Of a DNA stretch of 64,000 nt, positions 44,278 to 53,089 are shown piece by piece. Under the pieces are notes generated by a model. It saw only the letters and a list, made by a program, of their open reading frames with translations. It had not been told where the DNA came from and searched no databases. Within the stretch, counting starts at the first letter, position 1. The number at the start of each line of letters is the position of its first letter. Source of the stretch: Lachnospiraceae bacterium. GTDB taxonomy: Bacteria > Bacillota > Clostridia > Lachnospirales > Lachnospiraceae. The stretch is from positions 1-64,000 of the forward strand of contig JAFZUW010000003.1 of assembly GCA_017618195.1 (NCBI GenBank), given 5' to 3'. Both the position numbers and the translations under genes were made by a program.

Positions 44278-46608
44278 ATGAGAAGATTCAGACGATTCGT
44301 TTCTTGGCTTATTATCGGCCTTATCATGATTTCGGCTATCGGATGTAAAAGGAGAGTTAATAAGAGAGTTCAGGAGAATAGTACTCCCGCGGAATCCGTT
44401 TCAGAGGGTGTCACTCCTTCGCCTATCGACAATCCGACTGCGACTCCGATCGTTTCTCCGACCGTTACTCCGACCGAAGAAGTAACTCCTTCACCTACTC
44501 CGATGCCGTTGGATCCGAATACGATTATAAAGGAAGAGGAAGGTTTTAAGCTTGAATATACGCCTGCCAAACAGGATGAATCGAGTTTTTCTTATGATTC
44601 CCGTCTTGTTTCCAAATTGAAGGCGACTTATAGAAAACCGGACGGAAGTGTGATTTCGTTTGATTCCGGCAAATACAAAACCGATAATAAGGACAGATGG
44701 GACAGTCTCGGTTTTTTGGACGATTTCGAACACTCTTATCTGCGCCGTATTAATATGACCGAGGTTTTACTTGATTCCTATTCTTTCGGGGAGTACGGCT
44801 GTTTGGATGTGTTCCTTCATAAAGGAACAGGCTTCATCGGCGATAACCGTTATGGAACCAACAGCATAACAGTCGACTACTGGTTTATTGATAAAAACAT
44901 GCAGAAGATTTACGGCGTGTTATATCAGAAAAACAAATACAATGATGATTTATGGTGTTTTGAGCCTTTCTATTCAAACGGTACGGAAGGTGAGGGAAAC
45001 ACCGGTGTTAAATATGATGAAAAGCTGACCGAGCATGTTTTTTCTTCCTGTACTGCGTACGCCTCAACAAGTATTGCCTGGTTTGAAGACGGCAGATCGG
45101 AAAAGAATTATGGCGGTATACGCGGTTTTTACCGGGATTTTGCAGAAGACGGCGCCGGCACTTATCTGATGACGATCGATTGTAAGGACGTTATAAAAGG
45201 TTCTTATCTGAAAATCTATAATGACAGTCCGGCAGACGGCAAATCAGATACTTACGACCCCGGTTTCCAGCCGTCGTATTCCCGTGTATATCGTGAAGAA
45301 GGCGCCGAATGGAATATTCTGAATCATAAGCTGTCGGATCTTACGGAATCTTTCATTGCCTGTGACAGAAACCTCGAACCTTTGATTGACGGTTTTCGTG
45401 ATTGCCTGAAGGAAAATGTGTACTGTGATAAGACGGATATCGGAAACTGCGTAAGTCTTTTCATGGAAATGTCCGCTGATACGGTTCGGAATGTCTATCC
45501 GATTGATATATATATGGAATGCTCCGGCGTTAGACTGCTTGCGGATTCCTGCGTTGCCAATCCGGTTACCTATCTGAACGGAACAGAACAAAAAGTCGGC
45601 ATAGCATATTATAAATCGTATGATTTGAAGGACAGCGTTTTGACCGTCCGGCAGTATAACGGGAAGAATGAATTAACGGATGAGTTCAGTTCCAATGTCT
45701 TTTTGGCTGAAAATAAAGGGAAGTTTACGAAGAATGCAAAGTCTTTCCTGACCGAGTTGAAGAACAGCTATAATAAGAACCTCGGTAAAGACGGAAGCCG
45801 TCTTGCCGTAAAGAACAACCTGCTGTATCAATCCGATTGCGGCGGAACGGCCAAACTTTATGTCTATGAAAATGCCGCTTACGGTAATGTGCCTCCCGAA
45901 ACCGGGAACGGTTCGGTTTACGGATACGAAGTGTCTTATTATCTCGTTCTTCCGAATGAGAATATCAGGTACGGTGTTTTGTATCGTTATGACGAATCAT
46001 CAGGCACACTTTCGGACGGTCAGCATGATGTCTGCAAATTCAATCATTGTTTTTCGGGATTAGATAACGACGGAATCCTTCAGATCGCCGACATAATGCA
46101 TAACGATTATTATGTTCCGAAACCGGTAAAGAATATTGATGAAGCCTTTTACTATGCCGAAATCGGTCGGGAATTCCGGCGCGGCGGAGTGGTAGATGAG
46201 TTTTATCCTTGGGACGATTATTACAATAACTATGAATCCTATTTTCTTCCTGACGGAACACGAATTATCGATATGTATGATACCTGGCGGATATCAACCG
46301 ATTATTATATCCGAAACGGCGGATTTATAACGAAGCCTGACGGGAAAGTCATCTTCGAAGAAAAGCATAAATCAAATATATCTTTCCAATGGATTGTTGA
46401 GGGATCCGTTGTTACAAAAGAAGAACTGGCAGCGAACAGCGAAAATCACACGATAAAAGAGATTTCTCTCACAAGTCCATGCAAACTTTCTTTTTCAGCA
46501 TATAATGGCGGACATTATTTCGAAATATATCTGAAGCTTGAAAAAGACGGCCAAACTGCTTCCTATATGATTTATGAATACCGCTTTATTGATGATTACG
46601 ATACATAA
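44278..46608 (+). CDS. Large lipoprotein of unknown function
   Basis: This 776-residue protein has an N-terminal signal (RRFRRFVSWLIIGLIMISAIGC) with a lipobox ending in Cys near residue 23, then a Thr/Pro linker (TPSPIDNPTATP, VSPTVTPTEEVTPSP). The rest is Tyr/Asp-rich with many short beta-like runs; at least two parts look alike (YGSGEY/GVLYxKNKYNDDLWCF and GVLYRYDESSGTLSDG), hinting at an internal repeat. No family is recognised. It is surface-exposed and lipid-anchored. The true start is 44278 (AAAAAGGGGG upstream); the longer frame from 44125 lies inside nfo. The TP-rich linker is like that of the lipoprotein at 13.4-14.3 kb. Confidence 0.75.
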   Translation: MRRFRRFVSWLIIGLIMISAIGCKRRVNKRVQENSTPAESVSEGVTPSPIDNPTATPIVSPTVTPTEEVTPSPTPMPLDPNTIIKEEEGFKLEYTPAKQDESSFSYDSRLVSKLKATYRKPDGSVISFDSGKYKTDNKDRWDSLGFLDDFEHSYLRRINMTEVLLDSYSFGEYGCLDVFLHKGTGFIGDNRYGTNSITVDYWFIDKNMQKIYGVLYQKNKYNDDLWCFEPFYSNGTEGEGNTGVKYDEKLTEHVFSSCTAYASTSIAWFEDGRSEKNYGGIRGFYRDFAEDGAGTYLMTIDCKDVIKGSYLKIYNDSPADGKSDTYDPGFQPSYSRVYREEGAEWNILNHKLSDLTESFIACDRNLEPLIDGFRDCLKENVYCDKTDIGNCVSLFMEMSADTVRNVYPIDIYMECSGVRLLADSCVANPVTYLNGTEQKVGIAYYKSYDLKDSVLTVRQYNGKNELTDEFSSNVFLAENKGKFTKNAKSFLTELKNSYNKNLGKDGSRLAVKNNLLYQSDCGGTAKLYVYENAAYGNVPPETGNGSVYGYEVSYYLVLPNENIRYGVLYRYDESSGTLSDGQHDVCKFNHCFSGLDNDGILQIADIMHNDYYVPKPVKNIDEAFYYAEIGREFRRGGVVDEFYPWDDYYNNYESYFLPDGTRIIDMYDTWRISTDYYIRNGGFITKPDGKVIFEEKHKSNISFQWIVEGSVVTKEELAANSENHTIKEISLTSPCKLSFSAYNGGHYFEIYLKLEKDGQTASYMIYEYRFIDDYDT

Positions 46609-46724
46609 CGTGTATTAAGGCGGAAAGAATTGTGAATTAAATCCTGTATTACTGCCGGAGGATTTCAGCAAACGATTCGTTACACTAAAATAAACATGAG
46701 CAGGCTTTATTCTTTGTTAATGCT

Positions 46725-46758
46725 AAAAGCCCTGACGGATCATTCCGTCAGGGCTTTT
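46725..46758. terminator. Bidirectional terminator
   Basis: A perfect 15-bp stem (46725-46739 with 46744-46758, loop TCAT) has A-run and T-run flanks. It separates the lipoprotein gene from argG, which converge here. Confidence 0.95.
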
Positions 46759-46786
46759 CAATATCTTTGTTAAGCAGAAGAGCAAA

Positions 46787-48007
46787 TTACTTGTTCTTCT
46801 CGATTTCCGCCTGCTTCATGGCGCGAACCTTAAGGGAAAGACCGAAGAGGTTGATGAAACCTTCTGCATCCTTATGGTTGTAAAGATCGCCGGTCGTGAA
46901 GGAAGCGATGCTCTCGTTGTAAAGGCTGTAAGGAGAAGTGGTTCCCTGCTTGATGATGTTGCCCTTGTAGAGCTTCATCTTAACTTCACCGGTAACGAAC
47001 TCCTGGGACTTCTCAATGAAAGCCTGAAGGGATTCGCGGAGAGGAGTGAACCATTTTCCTTCGTAAACAAGGTCTGCGAAACGGTTACTGATGATCTTCT
47101 TGAAAGCCATCATATCGCGGTCGGCGATAAGTTCTTCGAGCTGCTGGTGAGCTTCCATAAGGATCGTTCCGCCGGGGGTCTCATAAACGCCGCGGGACTT
47201 CATTCCTACAACACGGTTCTCAACGATATCGATAATGCCTACACCGTTGCGTCCGCCCATCTTATTGAGGTCACGGATGATGTCGGCAACTTTCTTCTTA
47301 ACGCCGTTGATGGCAACCGGAACACCCTTTTCAAAGGAAAGAGAAACGTACTCGCCTTCGTCGGGAGCCTTCTCGGGAGATACGCCGAGAACGAGAAGAT
47401 GATCATAGTTCGGTGCGTTAGCGGGATCCTCAAGCTCAAGACCCTCATGGCTGATGTGCCAAAGGTTACGGTCACGGGAGTAGGAGTTGTCAGCGCTGAA
47501 CGGAAGCTCAATGCCGTGCTGTTTGCAGTACTCAATCTCTTCCTCACGGGAGCTCATGGTCCAGTAAGGGCTTCTCCATGCAGCGATGATCTTAAGATCG
47601 GGAGCGAGAGCCTTGATACCGAGCTCAAAACGAACCTGATCGTTTCCTTTACCGGTAGCACCGTGGCAGATAGCGGTAGCGCCTTCCTTACGTGCGATCT
47701 CAACGAGCTTCTTGGCAATCAGAGGACGAGCCATCGAAGTTCCGAGCAGGTACTTGTTCTCGTATACGGTATTGGCCTGTACACAGGGAACGATATAATC
47801 CTCTGCAAACTCATCGTTTACATCGAGAATGTAAAGCTTCTCGGCACCGCAGTACTTAGCACGCTCTTCAAGTCCGTCAAGTTCGCTTTCCTGACCGCAG
47901 TCGATGCAGCAGCAGATTACTTCATAATCGTAGTTCTCCTTAAGCCACGGAATAATAGCCGTGGTGTCAAGTCCGCCGGAGTAGGCAAGAATGACTTTCT
48001 CTTTCAT
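46787..48007 (-). CDS. argG: Argininosuccinate synthase
   Basis: This 406-residue enzyme joins citrulline and aspartate with ATP. It starts KEKVILAYSGGLDTTAIIPWL, with the SGGLDTT ATP-pyrophosphatase motif, then TSMARPLIAKKLVEIARKEG and CHGATGKGNDQVRFE. Full length. AGGAGG precedes the ATG. The promoter and a probable ArgR site are described separately. Confidence 0.97.
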   Translation of the reverse strand: MKEKVILAYSGGLDTTAIIPWLKENYDYEVICCCIDCGQESELDGLEERAKYCGAEKLYILDVNDEFAEDYIVPCVQANTVYENKYLLGTSMARPLIAKKLVEIARKEGATAICHGATGKGNDQVRFELGIKALAPDLKIIAAWRSPYWTMSSREEEIEYCKQHGIELPFSADNSYSRDRNLWHISHEGLELEDPANAPNYDHLLVLGVSPEKAPDEGEYVSLSFEKGVPVAINGVKKKVADIIRDLNKMGGRNGVGIIDIVENRVVGMKSRGVYETPGGTILMEAHQQLEELIADRDMMAFKKIISNRFADLVYEGKWFTPLRESLQAFIEKSQEFVTGEVKMKLYKGNIIKQGTTSPYSLYNESIASFTTGDLYNHKDAEGFINLFGLSLKVRAMKQAEIEKNK

Positions 48008-48084
48008 AAAAACCTCCTGTCTGGTTGGAAACCATCTGTGATATATGAAAACCGAATATGTCGTCCGGTTTCTTTCAATTCATA

Positions 48085-48114
48085 AATATACAACAACTTG
48101 TATGAGAATGCAAG
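48085..48114 (-). promoter_or_regulatory. argG: argG promoter with ArgR-like operator
   Basis: On the minus strand TTGCAT (48108-48113), 17 bp, TATATT (48085-48090). An 18-bp palindrome CTTGTATGAGAATGCAAG (plus-strand 48097-48114) covers the -35 box and much of the spacer and resembles the Firmicutes ARG box (half-sites near CTTGnAT). Repression by arginine-loaded ArgR is the likely logic. Confidence 0.65.
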
Positions 48115-48161
48115 CGGAAAATGAAAGATTTCCGTTCCGCACAAAGAAGGGCTTCGAAGCC

Positions 48162-48190
48162 TTGCATTTTCCGTTATAAACACCTATAAT
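48162..48190 (+). promoter_or_regulatory. maf promoter
   Basis: TTGCAT (48162-48167), 17 bp, TATAAT (48185-48190), 32 bp before the maf ATG. It is divergent from the argG promoter. Confidence 0.8.
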
Positions 48191-48222
48191 TGCTTAAGAA
48201 ATAAGAGCTTAAGGAGTACCGT

Positions 48223-48807
48223 ATGAAGCAGTCGGAAACAATCTATCTGGCAAGCAAATCTCCGCGAAGAAGCGATATCCTTACACTGATGGGTTTGAAA
48301 TTTGAAGTGGCGGATTCCCTCGCAGACGAGAAGACCGGCAGGATGAAGCCGGCCGAGCTCGTTGAGCTTCTGTCTTTAAGGAAAGCGGAGCAGGCGCTGG
48401 TGCCGAAGAGGCGTTGCGTCGTGATCGGTTCCGATACGGTTGTTGCCTTTCGCGGCAAGGTACTCGGAAAGCCAAAGGATAAAGCGGACGCAAAGCGTAT
48501 GTTGCGGCTTCTTTCCGGGAAGAAGAGCGCCGTATATACGGGTGTTACCGTTCAGATCCGCGGGAAGGATGCAAGGACGGTTACGTTTCATACCAAAACC
48601 GAGGTTTTATTTGACGAATTGACGGATGCCGAAATCGATGAATACATTGCAACCGGAGATCCGATGGATAAAGCCGGTGCATACGGTATACAGGGCGTGT
48701 TCGGGAGGCATATTTCGGGTATTCGGGGAGACTATTATAATGTAATGGGACTCCCGATGAACGATTTATACAAAACATTAATTAAGGAAAAGGTCATTTT
48801 TATCTAA
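48223..48807 (+). CDS. maf: Maf family nucleotide pyrophosphatase
   Basis: This 194-residue protein has the Maf signature ASKSPRRSDIL, then IGSDTVV, GKPKDKADAKRML, YTGVTVQ and GDPMDKAGAYGIQG. Maf proteins split dTTP/UTP or related non-standard nucleotides and can affect septum formation. TAAGGAGT precedes the ATG. It is followed directly by the argJ promoter. Confidence 0.93.
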   Translation: MKQSETIYLASKSPRRSDILTLMGLKFEVADSLADEKTGRMKPAELVELLSLRKAEQALVPKRRCVVIGSDTVVAFRGKVLGKPKDKADAKRMLRLLSGKKSAVYTGVTVQIRGKDARTVTFHTKTEVLFDELTDAEIDEYIATGDPMDKAGAYGIQGVFGRHISGIRGDYYNVMGLPMNDLYKTLIKEKVIFI

Positions 48808-48815
48808 AATGAGAC

Positions 48816-48843
48816 TTGCAATCTTGCATAAAGCGTGTATAAT
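48816..48843 (+). promoter_or_regulatory. argJBD promoter
   Basis: TTGCAA (48816-48821), 16 bp, TATAAT (48838-48843), 51 bp before the argJ ATG. Confidence 0.75.
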
Positions 48844-48859
48844 TATGAATAAATATCAG
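48844..48859 (+). promoter_or_regulatory. Probable ArgR box at argJ
   Basis: TATGAATAAATATCAG lies just after the -10 box and resembles the Bacillus ARG box half-site pattern TGAAT-AT-rich-TxCA. It could block initiation when arginine is abundant. Confidence 0.5.
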
Positions 48860-48894
48860 CTTTGATGCATAAAACATGCAGAAAGGACAATGTT

Positions 48895-50118
48895 ATGAGA
48901 AAATTCAGCGGAAACGTAACTACCCCTCAGGGATTTCAGGCAAGCGGAGTTATGGCAGGTATCCGTAAGAAGAACAAGAAGGATATCTCGCTTGTATATA
49001 GTGAAGCGCCTTGTGTTGCGGGTGCAACCTTCACAACGAACCGCGTTAAGGCAGCGCCGGTTAATTGGGACATTGCATTATTAAAGAACGGACTTGCAAA
49101 GCATGCGGTTATTCTGAACAGCGGAATCGCAAATGCGTGCATGGGCGAGCAGGGCGTAAAGGACAACTACGAATTTGCCGCTAAGACCGCCGAGCTTCTT
49201 TATATTAAACCCGAGCAGGTATTTACCGCATCGACCGGCGTTATCGGTCAGCCGATGCCGATGGATAAGATTAAAATCGGAATTGAAGAAGCCGTTTCGA
49301 TGCTTAACGGTTCCGAGCAGGCCGGTAAGGATGCGGCGGAAGCAATCATGACGACCGATACCGTATCGAAGACGATCGCCTGCGAGATGTTCATCGGCGA
49401 AACGAGAGTTCTTCTCGGCGGAATGAGCAAGGGCTCCGGCATGATTCATCCGAACATGGCTACGATGCTCAGTGTTGTAACAACCGACGTTAACATTGAC
49501 GAGGCGCTTCTTCAGGAAGCTGTTTCGGATGCGGTTACCGATACGTTCAATATGATCTCCGTAGACCGCGACACTTCGACCAATGATACTTTCATCGTTC
49601 TTGCGAACGGTCTTGCGGGCAATAAGAAGATAACGAAGAAGGATGCCGCATACGAAGAGTTTGCAAAGGCTTTGTTCCTTGTTTGTAAGGATCTTGCAAA
49701 GAAGATGGCTCATGACGGCGAAGGTGCTACGAAGCTTCTTACCTGTAAGGTATTCCATGCTAAGACGAGAGAAGGCGCGAGAGTGCTTGCGCGTTCCGTG
49801 ATTTCTTCAAACCTTGTAAAGGCTGCTTTCTTCGGCAGTGATGCGAACTGGGGAAGAGTTTTATGCGCACTCGGTTATGCCGGAGTCGATTTTGACCCTG
49901 AGAAAGTGGATATTTCGATCCAGCATGAGGACGATTTCCTCGATATCGTGAAGAACGGCATGGCAATTGATTATTCCGAAGAGATCGCGACACATATGCT
50001 TTCGCAGGACCGCGTGAAATTTATCGTCGATCTGCATGACGGTTATGAGAGAGCGACGGCATGGGGCTGCGACCTTACTTATGATTATGTAAAGATCAAC
50101 GGGGATTATCGTTCTTAA
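48895..50118 (+). CDS. argJ: Bifunctional glutamate N-acetyltransferase / ornithine acetyltransferase
   Basis: This 407-residue ArgJ recycles acetyl groups by moving them from N-acetylornithine to glutamate. It has the self-cleavage region [14 protein letters not shown] and starts with [15 protein letters not shown] 48895 follows GAAAGGA, preferred over an upstream ATG at 48862. With argB and argD downstream it forms a compact operon. argC and argF are not in the window. Confidence 0.95.
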   Translation: MRKFSGNVTTPQGFQASGVMAGIRKKNKKDISLVYSEAPCVAGATFTTNRVKAAPVNWDIALLKNGLAKHAVILNSGIANACMGEQGVKDNYEFAAKTAELLYIKPEQVFTASTGVIGQPMPMDKIKIGIEEAVSMLNGSEQAGKDAAEAIMTTDTVSKTIACEMFIGETRVLLGGMSKGSGMIHPNMATMLSVVTTDVNIDEALLQEAVSDAVTDTFNMISVDRDTSTNDTFIVLANGLAGNKKITKKDAAYEEFAKALFLVCKDLAKKMAHDGEGATKLLTCKVFHAKTREGARVLARSVISSNLVKAAFFGSDANWGRVLCALGYAGVDFDPEKVDISIQHEDDFLDIVKNGMAIDYSEEIATHMLSQDRVKFIVDLHDGYERATAWGCDLTYDYVKINGDYRS

Positions 50119-50225
50119 TTCAGAGTAAAGAATTCAAACGGACTGTTGTTCCGAGCGGAAAAGGAACTGCTTTTTGTAAATTCGGGATGGATCCCGCAAA
50201 GATAAAGGATGGATGGTTGAATATT

Positions 50226-51113
50226 ATGAGTGAATCAAAATCGGTAGATATTGCAATGAATAAGGCTCAGACGCTGATTGAGGCGCTTCCTTATATTCGC
50301 AAGTTTTATAACAAGATCGTTGTCGTAAAATACGGCGGCAGCGCGATGCTTGACGAAGAACTGAAGATGAACGTGATTCAGGACGTTGCTCTTTTAAAGC
50401 TGGTCGGCATGCATCCCGTAATCGTACACGGCGGCGGAAAGGAAATCTCCAAATGGGTTTCCATGATGGGCAAGGAACCGGAATTCGTCAACGGACTTCG
50501 TGTTACCGACCTTGAGACGATGGGCGTAGCCGAGATGGTTCTCAATAAGGTTAACAAGAGCCTTGTTCAGTTTCTGGAGAAGAACGGAGTAAAGGCTGTA
50601 GGTCTTACCGGTAAGGACGGCGGAATGCTGCATGTTGAGAAAAAGCTTGCGGACGGCCGTGACATCGGTTATGTCGGAAACATTACGCATGTTGACACGA
50701 AGATTATCGATACGCTGATCGAGAACGGCTATGTTCCGGTTATCGCACCGATCGGTATGGATGAGAACTACCAGGCATATAACATTAATGCGGACGATGC
50801 CGCATGCGCGATCGCGGAATCTCTCGGCGCAGAGAAGCTTGCTTTCCTTACCGATATCGAAGGCGTATACAAGGATCCGAAGGATCCGGCTACGCTGATG
50901 TCCGTACTTACTCTCGATGATGCGGAACAGCTTATCTCGGACGGTTATATCGGCGGCGGAATGCTTCCGAAGCTCCGCAGCTGCATCGACGCCGTTAAGA
51001 GCGGTGTAAGCAGGGTGCATATTCTGGACGGACGGAAAGCGCATTGCCTGCTTCTTGAGTTCTTTACCCAGAAAGGTGTTGGTACGGCTATCATCAACCG
51101 GATGGAGGATTAA
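50226..51113 (+). CDS. argB: Acetylglutamate kinase
   Basis: About 295 residues. It phosphorylates N-acetylglutamate. [27 protein letters not shown] and a late [19 protein letters not shown] are family motifs. The start could be ATG 50226 or TTG 50217, since AAAGGATGG lies at 50204-50212; an upstream ATG at 50187 is less likely. argD follows after 2 bp. Confidence 0.95.
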   Translation: MSESKSVDIAMNKAQTLIEALPYIRKFYNKIVVVKYGGSAMLDEELKMNVIQDVALLKLVGMHPVIVHGGGKEISKWVSMMGKEPEFVNGLRVTDLETMGVAEMVLNKVNKSLVQFLEKNGVKAVGLTGKDGGMLHVEKKLADGRDIGYVGNITHVDTKIIDTLIENGYVPVIAPIGMDENYQAYNINADDAACAIAESLGAEKLAFLTDIEGVYKDPKDPATLMSVLTLDDAEQLISDGYIGGGMLPKLRSCIDAVKSGVSRVHILDGRKAHCLLLEFFTQKGVGTAIINRMED

Positions 51114-51115
51114 TC

Positions 51116-52324
51116 ATGGATAAGAAGGAATTGACCGGACTCGGCGAATCCGTACTTCTTCATACCTATAACCGGTTCGATATGGTTCTGGATCATGGCG
51201 ACGGTATGTATCTTTACGATATTGACGGTACGAAGTATCTCGATTTCGCGGCGGGCATTGCCGTATGTGCGTTCGGTTACAACAATAAGACATATAACGA
51301 TGCCTTAAAGGCTCAAATCGATAAGCTGGTTCATACTTCGAACCTTTATTACAATGAGCCCTCGATTAAGGCTGCCGAACTGTTCTGCAAAGCTTCCGGC
51401 ATGGACCGCGTTTTCTTCACGAACAGCGGTACCGAAGCTATCGAAGGTGCCATTAAGCTTGCCAGAAAATACTACTACGAAAAGCACGGCAGTGCGGACA
51501 GCGTTATTATCGCAATGGATCATTCGTTCCACGGCCGGAGCATGGGTGCGGTTTCCGTTACCGGTAAGAAAGCTTACCGCGAGCCGTTTGAACCTCTGAT
51601 CGGAGGTGTCGTATTTGCCGAGTTCAATGACTATGAGGACGTTCTTTGCAAGGTGAGCGATAAGACCGCTGCGATTATTATGGAGACGGTTCAGGGCGAG
51701 GGCGGAATCTATCCTGCGGATAAGGTATTCCTGCAGAAGATTGCGGCTCTTTGTAAGGAAAAGGACATCGTTCTGATTCTTGATGAGATCCAGTGCGGCA
51801 TGGGCCGGACCGGCACGATGTTTGCGTATCAGCAGTACGGCATTAAGCCCGATATCGTAACGAGTGCGAAGGCTCTCGGATGCGGTGTTCCGGTCGGCTG
51901 TTTTGCTGCTGTTGAGAAGGTTGCTTCCGCGATGGTTCCCGGCGATCACGGTTCCACCTACGGCGGAAACCCGTTCGTATGCAAGGCTGTGGAAACCGTA
52001 TTCGGTATGTTTGAGGAAACGAAGATTCTCGATCATGTAAACGAGATTGCAAAAGTACTCTGGGATGAGCTCGAAGCAATCAAATCGGAATATCCGGTTG
52101 TAACCGGTCACAGAGGACTCGGGCTTATGCAGGGACTTGAATTCAGCATCCCGGCAGGACCGATTGTAAAAGAAGTTATCAAAAACAAGTGCATTCTGAT
52201 CAGCGCGGGTACGAACATTATCCGTTTCGTTCCGCCGCTCATCGTGGAAGAGTGCCACATTAAGGATATGGCCGCCTGCCTGAGAAAAGCTCTCGACACC
52301 GTAACGGCCGGATCAGAGAAATAA
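51116..52324 (+). CDS. argD: Acetylornithine aminotransferase
   Basis: This 402-residue PLP enzyme converts N-acetylglutamate semialdehyde to N-acetylornithine. It has FTNSGTEAIEGAIKLAR, MDHSFHGRSMGA, the PLP-binding Asp in LILDEIQCGMGRTG and the Lys in TSAKALGCGVPVG. Full length, with GGAGG before the ATG. A strong terminator ends the operon. Confidence 0.95.
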   Translation: MDKKELTGLGESVLLHTYNRFDMVLDHGDGMYLYDIDGTKYLDFAAGIAVCAFGYNNKTYNDALKAQIDKLVHTSNLYYNEPSIKAAELFCKASGMDRVFFTNSGTEAIEGAIKLARKYYYEKHGSADSVIIAMDHSFHGRSMGAVSVTGKKAYREPFEPLIGGVVFAEFNDYEDVLCKVSDKTAAIIMETVQGEGGIYPADKVFLQKIAALCKEKDIVLILDEIQCGMGRTGTMFAYQQYGIKPDIVTSAKALGCGVPVGCFAAVEKVASAMVPGDHGSTYGGNPFVCKAVETVFGMFEETKILDHVNEIAKVLWDELEAIKSEYPVVTGHRGLGLMQGLEFSIPAGPIVKEVIKNKCILISAGTNIIRFVPPLIVEECHIKDMAACLRKALDTVTAGSEK

Positions 52325-52331
52325 AATAACG

Positions 52332-52368
52332 GAATGACCGCTCCGAACGGAACGGTCATTCTTTTTTT
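52332..52368 (+). terminator. Terminator of argJBD
   Basis: A hairpin with a 9-bp outer stem (GAATGACCG 52332-52340 with 52353-52361) and an inner TCC/GGA pair is followed by seven T. Confidence 0.92.
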
Positions 52369-52381
52369 ATACAGAAATCAC

Positions 52382-52410
52382 TTGTCTGACGACGCCATTT
52401 CGGTTACAAT
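52382..52410 (+). promoter_or_regulatory. comEA promoter
   Basis: TTGTCT (52382-52387), 17 bp, TACAAT (52405-52410), 41 bp before the comEA GTG. Confidence 0.6.
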
Positions 52411-52450
52411 AAATGTGTGTGCGGACGGTATTTCCGGAAAGGAAATATCA

Positions 52451-53089
52451 GTGAAGAAGAAAGTCATTTATGCCGTTTTGGCGGTTCTGATCGCAGCGTG
52501 CGGTCTCACATTTGCCGTAAAACAATACGGAAGCGGGGAAACATACGGTTATGTCGAAGAAAAAGGACAAGGAAGCGAAGCCGGCGAAGAAGAAATCGCT
52601 GATTCGAAGAATATTCGGACTTCTGTGGAAGGCGGGCAGCCTGGCGCTGACGGCTGTGAAGATCAAAAACTTGGTGTCTTCGTTTGCGGGCAAGTCAAAG
52701 AAGAAGGAATCCGATATCTGATCCGAGGTGCACGTGTTGATGACGCAATACGGCTTGCCGGGGGTTTTACCGATGAGGCCGACAGGACCTATTGGAATCT
52801 TGCCGCGTACGTTTATGACGGGCAGAGGATCTATGTTCCGAAGGTTGGTGAGATTGTTCCTTATCCCGAAGAAAGCAATGCTTATGACGCGCTCGGAAGG
52901 CTGGATCTCAATGCGGCAACCGTTTCGATGCTTACCGAACTTCCGAACATCGGCGAGAAACGCGCATCGGATATTGTGAAGTACCGAGAGAAGATCGGCC
53001 GATTCACTTCGGTTGATCAACTCGAAGAAATCCGGGGCATCAAGGGTTCGGTTTATCAATCGATCAAAGACCTGGTGTGCGTTCGATGA
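52451..53089 (+). CDS. comEA: ComEA-like DNA-binding competence protein
   Basis: This 212-residue protein has an N-terminal membrane anchor (KKKVIYAVLAVLIAACGLTF), a SLBB-like region (VFVCGQVKEEG, RGARVDDAIRLAGGFTDEAD) and a C-terminal helix-hairpin-helix pair (LDLNAATVSMLTELPNIGEK, VDQLEEIRGIKGS) that binds DNA outside the membrane. GTG 52451 is chosen for AAAGGAAA upstream. Its stop overlaps the comEC start (ATGA). With comEC frameshifted, a DNA-uptake role may be lost. Confidence 0.9.
   Translation: MKKKVIYAVLAVLIAACGLTFAVKQYGSGETYGYVEEKGQGSEAGEEEIADSKNIRTSVEGGQPGADGCEDQKLGVFVCGQVKEEGIRYLIRGARVDDAIRLAGGFTDEADRTYWNLAAYVYDGQRIYVPKVGEIVPYPEESNAYDALGRLDLNAATVSMLTELPNIGEKRASDIVKYREKIGRFTSVDQLEEIRGIKGSVYQSIKDLVCVR

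Noticed and set aside
46874-48085. 403-residue open frame antisense to argG
   Set aside because: argG is unmistakable on the minus strand; the other frame lacks a ribosome site and covers the argG promoter.
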